DNA of 43,631 nt from Clostridium sp. MCC353 (GTDB taxonomy: Bacteria; Bacillota; Clostridia; Lachnospirales; Lachnospiraceae), in NCBI RefSeq assembly GCF_018785315.1, contig NZ_WQPN01000105.1, positions 10,765 to 54,395 on the forward strand. Reading direction: 5' to 3'. Below are positions 23,844 through 30,325 of the stretch, piece by piece; within the stretch, counting starts at the first letter, position 1, and each line of letters starts with the position of its first letter. Under the pieces are notes generated by a model, which had not been told where the DNA came from, did no database searches, and worked only from the letters and a program-made list of their open reading frames with translations. The position numbers were made by a program, and so were the translations under genes.

Positions 23844-24746
23844 ATGGAACTTAAAAATCCACTTCCCATCAGCAACATTGGAGACCCTTATGTGCTGTTT
23901 TACGGGAACCGGTATTATCTGTATGCTACCAGTCATTTTAACGGGTTTTACTGCTGGGTATCGGATGATATGGTTCGCTGGGAAAAAAGCGGTATCTGCT
24001 ACCGCGCAACAGAAAAGAGCTTTGGAAACAGTTGTTTTTGGGCGCCTGAAGTTTATGAATTTGGCGGCCGTTTTTACATGTACTATACGGCCCAATGGAA
24101 AATCTATGAAGAAGAGAGCCTGCGGATCGGCGTGGCGGTATCCGATGATCCCTTAGGCCCTTTTGAAGATGTCCTGGATCAGAAGCCAATGTTTGACTTT
24201 GGCTACGGGGCGCTGGATGCCCATATCTTAAAGGATGGCAGCAGGAATTATCTCTATTATTCCCGGGCAGGAGAGGGCCACTGGGTGGATGGGGCTAAGG
24301 AATCGGACATCTATGTGGTGGAATTGGGGGGCGATTTTATTTCTGTAAAAGGAGAGGGAAAATTGATCCTCAGGCCGGAACAGGAATGGGAGAAAAACAG
24401 CGGAGCCGTGAACCAGTATTGGAATGAAGGGGCATTTGTTATCAAAAAAGACGGGAGATACCATATGATGTATTCCGCCAATTATTACGCTTCCAGGGAA
24501 TACGGGATCGGGGGAGCGGTGGCGGATTCGCCTATGGGGCCATTTGTAAAATATGAGAAGAACCCTATTTTGTGTACCAGCGAAAGGATATCCGGCCCCG
24601 GGCATAACAGTGTGGTGAGGAATGAGCTGGGGGAGTATTATTGTGTTTATCATGCGCATACCCATTATGATAATCCCAGCGGGGACCGGCAGGTTTATGT
24701 TGTGCCGATGGGATTTGAGGATGGGGAAATCAGGGTTTATGAGTGA
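23844..24746 (+). CDS. Glycoside hydrolase family 43 enzyme
   Basis: A 300-residue five-bladed beta-propeller hydrolase, the length of a single-domain GH43 enzyme. NIGDPYVLFYGNRYYLYATS gives the catalytic base Asp14, ALDAHIL gives the pKa-tuning Asp125, and NEGAFVI gives the acid Glu196. FWAPEVYEFGGRFYMYYTA is a typical blade sequence. There is no signal peptide, so it likely acts on imported oligosaccharides. Members cleave arabinose, xylose or galactose side chains. The start at 23844 is chosen because GGAGG at 23831 precedes it; an ATG at 23829 overlaps the site. Confidence 0.9.
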   Translation: MELKNPLPISNIGDPYVLFYGNRYYLYATSHFNGFYCWVSDDMVRWEKSGICYRATEKSFGNSCFWAPEVYEFGGRFYMYYTAQWKIYEEESLRIGVAVSDDPLGPFEDVLDQKPMFDFGYGALDAHILKDGSRNYLYYSRAGEGHWVDGAKESDIYVVELGGDFISVKGEGKLILRPEQEWEKNSGAVNQYWNEGAFVIKKDGRYHMMYSANYYASREYGIGGAVADSPMGPFVKYEKNPILCTSERISGPGHNSVVRNELGEYYCVYHAHTHYDNPSGDRQVYVVPMGFEDGEIRVYE

Positions 24747-24759
24747 GGGGGGTTACAAT

Positions 24760-24800
24760 CAAGCCTCTTCAACCAAGCCTCTTCAACCAAGCCTCAAGGG
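24760..24800. repeat. 14-bp direct repeats after the GH43 gene
   Basis: CAAGCCTCTTCAAC occurs at 24760-24773 and 24774-24787, followed by a partial third copy. It directly adjoins the 43-bp units that start at 24801. Confidence 0.85.
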
Positions 24801-24925
24801 ATTTTCGAAAAAGCCTTCACACTTTACAGTAAAGTCCCAAGGCATTTCGGAAAAAGCCTTCACGCTTTACAGTAAAGTCCCAAGGCATTTCAGAAAAGGC
24901 CTTCACGCTTTATATTAAAAAGCCT
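24801..24925. repeat. Tandem 43-bp units of the palindromic repeat family
   Basis: Units 24801-24843 and 24844-24886 differ at only a few positions, and a third partial unit runs to about 24925. Each has TTTC.(G/A)AAAA.GCCTTCAC followed by (A/G)CTTTA. The unit length equals the arm length of the palindrome at 9421-9509, and the core is shared with it and with 33437-33525. No coding potential is evident. This array and the terminator at 24957 account for the 372-bp gap 24747-25118 apart from the promoter at 25052. Confidence 0.85.
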
Positions 24926-24956
24926 TTCAGCGAAGTACATAACACCATGCAGTAAG

Positions 24957-25002
24957 CATAAAATAAGCGGTTGGAAACAAAATTCCAGCCGCTTATTTTA
25001 TG
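24957..25002. terminator. Strong bidirectional terminator-like hairpin
   Basis: CATAAAATAAGCGG (24957-24970) pairs perfectly with CCGCTTATTTTATG (24989-25002), with an inner GGAA/TTCC pairing. A/T-rich ends suit intrinsic termination in both directions. It closes the glycan-utilisation island. Confidence 0.85.
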
Positions 25003-25051
25003 TTCATCCCGGCATTATAATATCCCTTAGAGAAAAGGTAAAATGATACGT

Positions 25052-25080
25052 TTGACATTTCAATACACTGATATTAGAAT
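25052..25080 (+). promoter_or_regulatory. Promoter of the Zn-ribbon gene
   Basis: TTGACA (25052-25057) and TAGAAT (25075-25080) are separated by 17 bp, about 38 bp before the start codon at 25119. Confidence 0.75.
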
Positions 25081-25118
25081 GAAGAGAAGTTCATTGGTGT
25101 TGGCATGGAAGGAATGGT

Positions 25119-25610
25119 ATGAGGCAATTAGAAGAATACTGCATGGAAATACGCCCTATAGGCGGAGTTGAAACGTATATTGTTGATCCTGAGTTCTGCG
25201 GGGACATTGCTTCGGATGATTTATTGCTGTCATCGTTGTCTGCATCTCCCAAATTTATTAAATATTATATTAAATGCAGTGAACATGTTAAAACGTCAGA
25301 GTTTAGCATGTATTTAGCTTTTATACATTCCGGGAGCAGAATTGAGCGTTTTTCGTGGCTGCCGTTAAATTGTTTAAAGCACGGAGAGGATTATTATCAT
25401 GTAGTTGTCCGGGATACGTGGATGTGCAGGAACTGCGGTCATATCCATCGTGGAATTATAATCATGCCTATGGCAGAATGCGATACAACAGTTTATCCGA
25501 TCCGCAGTTTGATGCCCCCGGTCCCCGGAATTTTCAAGAAAAAGGCTTGTGAATGCTGCGGCCGGTTGCTTCAAAATCATTTGATAATTTTAGACAGGGA
25601 AATGGTATGA
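25119..25610 (+). CDS. Hypothetical protein with a C-terminal zinc-ribbon-like motif
   Basis: A 163-residue protein I do not recognise. The first two thirds look like a mixed alpha/beta globular domain. CRNCGH and CECCGR, about 40 residues apart, form two CxxC knuckles that could bind one zinc ion. SD GGAAGGAATGG fits the start. It has its own promoter and is the first of four small genes placed between the glycan-utilisation island and the Wzt operon. Its stop is followed by an A/T-rich stem (25608-25640). Function unknown. Confidence 0.7.
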   Translation: MRQLEEYCMEIRPIGGVETYIVDPEFCGDIASDDLLLSSLSASPKFIKYYIKCSEHVKTSEFSMYLAFIHSGSRIERFSWLPLNCLKHGEDYYHVVVRDTWMCRNCGHIHRGIIIMPMAECDTTVYPIRSLMPPVPGIFKKKACECCGRLLQNHLIILDREMV

Positions 25611-25783
25611 AAAAATAATCCCTACGCCCTATTTTTACACTCAAATATGAGCCGGAGTCACAAAAATGAATCCCAGATGAGAAGTTGAGAACTCAGCGCA
25701 TGACTGGACAAAAGAGGTTCTGGCATGTTGGGGAAGCAGAAGGGATAACGGAGGAAAATACAGAAATAACGGAGGAAAAGCGG

Positions 25784-26086
25784 ATGGTGGACTTAAAGGA
25801 ATTGCAGGCCCAGATCTATAAAAATAAAGTGGATCACGGATTTAATCTGGATAATATTGAATATGAATTTTGTCATGCTTATGGAGAACTGGCTGAAGCG
25901 TATCAGGCGTATTTAAAGCGTAAGGAAGACTTGGGAGAAGAGCTTGCTGATGTTGCCATCTATCTGCTGGGCATTTCCGAAATTCTCGGAATTGATCTGG
26001 AGAAGGAGATATTGAATAAAATTGAGAAGAACCGCAAGCGGATCTATAAAAAGGTTAACGGCGTGAATATAAAGGTCGGTGAATAG
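25784..26086 (+). CDS. MazG-like nucleotide pyrophosphohydrolase
   Basis: A 100-residue all-alpha protein. The pair HAYGELAEAYQAYL and DLGEELADVAIYLLG gives the ExxE...ExxD metal site of the MazG/dUTPase-like superfamily, which hydrolyses nucleoside triphosphates to monophosphates. Only one domain is present, as in short MazG-like proteins. The open frame extends upstream to 25685, but those residues are repetitive (GGAGGAAAA and EENTEITEEK); the start at 25784 follows GGAGG closely. It lies 9 bp before the next gene, so they are likely co-transcribed. Confidence 0.8.
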   Translation: MVDLKELQAQIYKNKVDHGFNLDNIEYEFCHAYGELAEAYQAYLKRKEDLGEELADVAIYLLGISEILGIDLEKEILNKIEKNRKRIYKKVNGVNIKVGE

Positions 26087-26095
26087 AGGTAAAGA

Positions 26096-26893
26096 ATGGC
26101 CATTGACGGAATCGGAATTTTAGACAGTGATCTGGCCTATGATGTATACAATCACATCATGGAAATGTATCATAACGGGGAATCAATTGAACAGATCGGA
26201 ATTAAAATTAAGGAATTTAATTCATCATCCGATGAAATGGACGGTGAAATATTTACGGCTGCTTGTGCTCTGGCTATGTGGGAAATTGGAGGTCTTACCA
26301 ATGAGCAGATGCAGGCGGTTCGGGATATCATTTCAAAAGGAGCGAGCAGTATATGGAAGGACATTTCCCCTGATGCCCAAAAACAGCGTCAGAGAGTTCT
26401 TAGCCAGCTTCTGCAAAAAATTGAACAGCCAAACCAGAAAATTAAGAAGCGGAAAAAATATAAAAAAATCTCAAATGTCCTCTTTTCCCGGGGAGAAATC
26501 CTTGCAGTTCATGTCAATAACCGATACCGCTGTGTGATTTTTGAGAGATTTTATCAACATAGGAATGATGGTTATTATTCTTTCGTGGTGACAACATATA
26601 ACAGCGGGGATGAACCGTCCGCAGAAACTGTTTTGTATGAAGAAATTCCTGTTACGAAAAAGGTAAATGGGGGAGAATACGGAATCAGAACTCTCGACAT
26701 TGACTATAAATTTATAGAGGAACATAAATCCGCTTTTTTAAAAGCAGGTATTGTATCAATTGACCCTCAATCAATTAATTCGGGTTTTTGCAGACAGGTG
26801 AGCGGCTTTAACGATTTACAAGACATGGAATGGGAGATGGATGACATTTTGCTTGGGGAAAAGGCAGAGCTTTTTGTTTGCTGTTTATTTTAG
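26096..26893 (+). CDS. Hypothetical protein, DUF4259-like N-terminus
   Basis: A 265-residue protein. The first 100 residues (GIGILDSDLAYDVYNHIMEMY, then FTAACALAMWEIGGLTNEQMQAVRDII) resemble the DUF4259-type helical domain, which appears in small accessory and possible immunity proteins. A basic linker (KIKKRKKYKK) leads to a beta-rich C-terminal part. Assignment is by eye and tentative. It probably shares a transcript with the MazG-like gene. SD is AGAGGTAAAG. Confidence 0.55.
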   Translation: MAIDGIGILDSDLAYDVYNHIMEMYHNGESIEQIGIKIKEFNSSSDEMDGEIFTAACALAMWEIGGLTNEQMQAVRDIISKGASSIWKDISPDAQKQRQRVLSQLLQKIEQPNQKIKKRKKYKKISNVLFSRGEILAVHVNNRYRCVIFERFYQHRNDGYYSFVVTTYNSGDEPSAETVLYEEIPVTKKVNGGEYGIRTLDIDYKFIEEHKSAFLKAGIVSIDPQSINSGFCRQVSGFNDLQDMEWEMDDILLGEKAELFVCCLF

Positions 26894-26965
26894 CTGCATA
26901 GTGTTTAATACCTGCTTACTTCTCATTTTACAGAACTGAAAATCAAGATTACGGAGGCAATATTT

Positions 26966-27784
26966 ATGAAAAATCAGTTATTAATTGGCACTTTGTGCAT
27001 GTGTTTATTATTTCCGGCAACCGGATGCGGCGCTGCTTCGGACATAAAAGCACCGTCCGGTGTGGTGGAAGAAACAGTACTTACCTCCCAACGAAAATTG
27101 GAAGAAGATATGGAGAAAGCAACAAAAGAGGATATAGAGAAAGCCGCAGAAAATGTTGCAGAGAAATCTACAGAACAAGATACTGAGAAAAATACAAAAG
27201 AAGATATATTACAAAACCCGGATCAATCTTATGCAGAGTTAATAGCTGCTGCAACAAAATGCATCACAAACAAAGAGTTAGAAATACCCGCTGGTTTCGA
27301 TTTCAGTACCGCGCTGATAACCACCGGTTCCTATGGAACGCGGGGATATTTGATTGAAGACATTGATGGAAACGGAATAGACGAACTGATTTTTGGGGAG
27401 AATGGAACAAACCCAGATAGCCAGTGGGACGGCGTTATCTTCAATATCTACACCATTTCTGATGAAGAACTGGTGCAGGTGTTAAATGGATGGGAACGAA
27501 ACAAGTATTTTTTCTGTGAAAATGGAATGATTGCCAACGAGGGATCCAGTGGTGCTGCTAATTCCAATTATGCTTATTTCACCTTTGAAGGATCAGAGCT
27601 TCACTTAGTGGAAGCGGTTATTTATGATGGGATGAAGGACGCGGCTGATCCATGGTTTTATTCGACAGAATCTGAATTCTATTCAGAAAATGCGGAGCCC
27701 ATAAGTGAAGAGAAGGCCATTGAAATCAGAGAAAAGTACATTTATGAGCGTCCTGAATTTATTCCCTTTACCGAGGAGAATTGA
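26966..27784 (+). CDS. Hypothetical lipoprotein
   Basis: A 272-residue secreted protein with a lipoprotein signal: a hydrophobic core followed by FPATGC, giving lipidated Cys21. A Lys/Glu/Thr-rich low-complexity linker (about 40-88), built from near-repeats of (E/K)(D/N)xEK, extends the domain from the membrane. The folded part includes EDIDGNGIDELIFGENG, a DxDGNG loop of the kind that can bind calcium. No family is recognised. SD GGAGG. It is followed by the Wzt promoter region. Confidence 0.75.
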   Translation: MKNQLLIGTLCMCLLFPATGCGAASDIKAPSGVVEETVLTSQRKLEEDMEKATKEDIEKAAENVAEKSTEQDTEKNTKEDILQNPDQSYAELIAAATKCITNKELEIPAGFDFSTALITTGSYGTRGYLIEDIDGNGIDELIFGENGTNPDSQWDGVIFNIYTISDEELVQVLNGWERNKYFFCENGMIANEGSSGAANSNYAYFTFEGSELHLVEAVIYDGMKDAADPWFYSTESEFYSENAEPISEEKAIEIREKYIYERPEFIPFTEEN

Positions 27785-27888
27785 CGGGGAATCCGTGGCC
27801 TTTTTGGACGGCACAGCGGACTGGCCGGACAGGTCAGCGGGGGCCGTGAACTGTATCATATCCCCATTTTCCAAGGAATAACTTCCCT

Positions 27889-27916
27889 TTTACAAGTTGA
27901 AAATATATGGTATAAT
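27889..27916 (+). promoter_or_regulatory. Promoter of the Wzt-led operon
   Basis: TTTACA (27889-27894) and consensus TATAAT (27911-27916) are separated by 16 bp. The predicted start near 27923 lies in the loop of an inverted repeat. It should drive 27991 onwards through the heptose genes. Confidence 0.8.
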
Positions 27917-27933
27917 GTTTTTCGACATTATAC
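27910..27933. promoter_or_regulatory. Palindrome over the -10 and start site
   Basis: GTATAATG (27910-27917) and CATTATAC (27926-27933) are perfect inverted repeats around an eight-base centre and include the -10 element. Such a position suits a repressor operator; the palindrome could also create a second, minus-strand -10. Regulator unknown. Confidence 0.55.
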
Positions 27934-27990
27934 CCGCGCAAAATACACAGATGCGCCGGTGACGGCAAGTGGAAGATGATGGAGGATGTT

Positions 27991-29310
27991 ATGTCCCAAC
28001 AGATGGCAGACAATGCGATTACAGTAAAAGATGTGACGAAAATATATAAATTATACGATAAACCTGTGGACCGGTTAAAAGAATCCCTGAATCCCACCCA
28101 TAAAGAATACCACAGGAAATTCTACGCCCTGAACAACATTTCTTTTGAGGTGAAAAAAGGGGAAACGGTAGGGATCATAGGAACCAATGGTTCTGGAAAA
28201 TCTACCATATTAAAGATCATAACAGGGGTGCTGACGCCCACGACCGGAGAGGTGCAGGTGGAGGGAACCATTTCCGCCCTGCTGGAACTGGGAGCCGGGT
28301 TCAATATGGATTATACAGGGATTGAAAATATCTATATGAACGGCACTATGATGGGATTTTCCAGAAAAGAGATGGAAGAAAAACTTCAGGATATTCTGGA
28401 TTTTGCGGATATCGGAGATTTTGTCTATCAGCCGGTGAAAACTTATTCCAGCGGTATGTTTGTCCGCCTGGCATTTGCGCTGGCCATCAATGTGGAGCCG
28501 GAGATTCTGATTGTGGACGAAGCCCTGTCCGTAGGAGACGTATTTTTCCAGTCCAAGTGCTACCGGCGTATGGAAGAAATACGCCAAAAGGGAACCACGA
28601 TCCTGATGGTAACCCACGATATGGGAAGTATTATCAAATATTGCGACCGGGTGGTGCTGTTAAACAAAGGGGACTTTGTGGCAGAAGGCGCGCCGGGACA
28701 CATGGTGGATTTATATAAAAAGATTTTGGCAAATCAGATGGATTCCCTGGAAGAAGAACTTCAGGAGATGAATGATTTTTCCGGCAGCAGAGAAGAGAAG
28801 AAGGAAAAAGGCGGCAAAGGCGGCCTTATGAAAGATAAAATTACCATCAATTCAAACCGTACCGAATATGGAGACGGAAGGGCGGAGATTTATGATCTGG
28901 GGTTATTTGATGAGAGAGGGAATCTGACAAACCTCCTATTAAAAGGCGAGATGTTTACCATAAAAGAGAGAATCCGTTTTAACGCGCCTTTGGAGGCGCC
29001 TATCTTCACTTATACAATTAAGGATAAAAAAGGTACGGATTTAAGCGGAACCAATACTATGTTCGAAGGAACGGACGTGAAGCCGGTGAAGCGGGGAGAT
29101 ACCTATGAAGCTTCATTTACCCAGAAAATGACCTTGCAGGGCGGGGAATATCTGCTTTCCATGAGCTGCACCGGGTTTGAAAACGGCGAGCATGTGGTAT
29201 ACCATCGTCTGTACGATGTGGCCAATATTACGGTCATTTCCAATAAAAATACGGTAGGCGTTTACGATATGGAATCCCAGGTTGAGGTAAAATTAAACCC
29301 TCAGGATTGA
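27991..29310 (+). CDS. wzt: ABC-type polysaccharide export ATPase with C-terminal domain (Wzt-like)
   Basis: A 439-residue nucleotide-binding subunit. Walker A is GTNGSGKST (64-72), the signature is YSSGMFVRLAFA (152-163), Walker B is ILIVDEALSVGD (172-183), and the switch His is H209. After a charged linker (about 255-280) comes a beta-rich domain of about 160 residues, at the position of the Wzt carbohydrate-binding domain that in Gram-negative systems recognises the capped end of the glycan. It is the probable partner of the permease at 10110. The start at 27991 follows GGAGGA; ATGs at 27976 and 27979 overlap that site. Confidence 0.92.
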   Translation: MSQQMADNAITVKDVTKIYKLYDKPVDRLKESLNPTHKEYHRKFYALNNISFEVKKGETVGIIGTNGSGKSTILKIITGVLTPTTGEVQVEGTISALLELGAGFNMDYTGIENIYMNGTMMGFSRKEMEEKLQDILDFADIGDFVYQPVKTYSSGMFVRLAFALAINVEPEILIVDEALSVGDVFFQSKCYRRMEEIRQKGTTILMVTHDMGSIIKYCDRVVLLNKGDFVAEGAPGHMVDLYKKILANQMDSLEEELQEMNDFSGSREEKKEKGGKGGLMKDKITINSNRTEYGDGRAEIYDLGLFDERGNLTNLLLKGEMFTIKERIRFNAPLEAPIFTYTIKDKKGTDLSGTNTMFEGTDVKPVKRGDTYEASFTQKMTLQGGEYLLSMSCTGFENGEHVVYHRLYDVANITVISNKNTVGVYDMESQVEVKLNPQD

Positions 29311-29361
29311 ATTTTTACAGCAGGCAGGAGGAAGGAAAGGACAGGAGCCCGAGAATAAACT

Positions 29362-30264
29362 ATGAAAAATATCAGTTTTGATTTAGCTAATTTATTCAAA
29401 AAATACGGCATGGATACGAAGCGGATTTTGGAGGAGAATGTCAATCTGGACTACCTCTATGCCCTCAGCGAACAGCGGGAAAATGTAATCGAATGGTTTG
29501 AATTCAAACCGGATGCCAGCCTCCTTCAAGTGGGGGCTGGTTATGGCGCCCTCACCGGTCTGTACAGCAGGCGGGTGAAGGAAGTCTGCGTATTGGAAGA
29601 GGATTCCCGGAATATGGAAATCGTGAAAATGCGCTACCCCGAAGCTGACAACATCATTTATATGGAAGAGAGCCTGGAAGAACATGGGAAAAACCATGCC
29701 GAAGGCTATGATTATGTGATGATGATCGGATCTCTGGCGGAATTATATGGAACGCAGGATGAGAATCAGATAAAAGGCCAGTCAGCCGCCGAACCTGAAA
29801 CACAGTTAAATGGCCAGTCAGGTGTCCGGCCGAAAGACAGGATAAAAAGCCAGTCAGCCGCCCAGCCCAAGGACTGGATAAAAGACCAGATAGAAATTGC
29901 GAAATCCCTGGTAAAGCCGGGCGGATGCCTGATTCTGGCCGTGTGCAATAAGTTTGGAATGAAATACTGGGCCGGCTGTGAACGGGAACCTGTCAGCGTT
30001 TCCAGAAAGGAACTGGCCGCGCTGACAGGCGGGGAAGGGACGGCCCAGTGGTATTATCCCATGCCGGATTACAGGATTCCGATCACCGTGTATTCCCAGT
30101 CCTACCTGCCGAAAAAGGGGGATTTAACCCACACCATCACTGCCTATGACTATCCCAAATATATCCGCATGGATGTGGGGGAGAAGTATGATGAGGTGTG
30201 TGAGGACGGGGAATTTGAACAGTATGCGAATTCATTTTTAGTAATATGGAAAAAATCTGTCTGA
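29362..30264 (+). CDS. SAM-dependent methyltransferase-like protein with tandem-repeat insert
   Basis: A 300-residue class I methyltransferase fold. LLQVGAGYGALTGLYSRRVKEVCVLEED (54-81) contains the glycine-rich SAM loop and the acidic residue after strand 2, and YDYVMMIGSLAELY (116-129) is motif II. PGGCLILAVCNKFGMKYWAG is the post-domain strand. WYYPMPDYRIPITVYSQSYLPKKG near the end is characteristic of a subgroup found in surface-glycan loci. Residues 136-175 are about three copies of a 12-residue repeat inserted between motifs, with no counterpart in the fold. Located between Wzt and a kinase/coiled-coil/GT protein, it may methylate the glycan end. Confidence 0.82.
   Translation: MKNISFDLANLFKKYGMDTKRILEENVNLDYLYALSEQRENVIEWFEFKPDASLLQVGAGYGALTGLYSRRVKEVCVLEEDSRNMEIVKMRYPEADNIIYMEESLEEHGKNHAEGYDYVMMIGSLAELYGTQDENQIKGQSAAEPETQLNGQSGVRPKDRIKSQSAAQPKDWIKDQIEIAKSLVKPGGCLILAVCNKFGMKYWAGCEREPVSVSRKELAALTGGEGTAQWYYPMPDYRIPITVYSQSYLPKKGDLTHTITAYDYPKYIRMDVGEKYDEVCEDGEFEQYANSFLVIWKKSV
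29767..29886 (+). repeat. In-frame 36-bp tandem repeat within the methyltransferase gene
   Basis: Three consecutive 36-bp units plus a partial fourth encode QIKGQSAAEPET, QLNGQSGVRPKD, RIKSQSAAQPKD and WIKDQ. Unit length is a multiple of three, so copy-number change would keep the frame and only lengthen or shorten a surface loop. Confidence 0.9.
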
Positions 30265-30297
30265 AAACATGTTCAGACACGCTGTTTGAACTGCTGC
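30258..30297. repeat. Degenerate copy of the 1-217 hairpin repeat
   Basis: TGTCTGAA (30258-30265) pairs with TTCAGACA (30272-30279) over the end of the methyltransferase gene. The following GTTTGAACTGCTGCAAT matches the end of the first array (GTCTGAACTGCCACAAT, 207-223) at 14 of 17 positions, all differences being transitions. Confidence 0.5.
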
Positions 30298-30325
30298 AAT
30301 TTGAGAGGCGGATTGAGAGGAAACC

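Noticed and set aside
10956-25640. Similar A/T-rich stems at 10956-10991 and 25608-25640 as possible attachment sites of the insert
   Set aside because: Both follow gene ends and share only short A and T runs, so ordinary terminator-like stems explain them; no integrase is encoded nearby.
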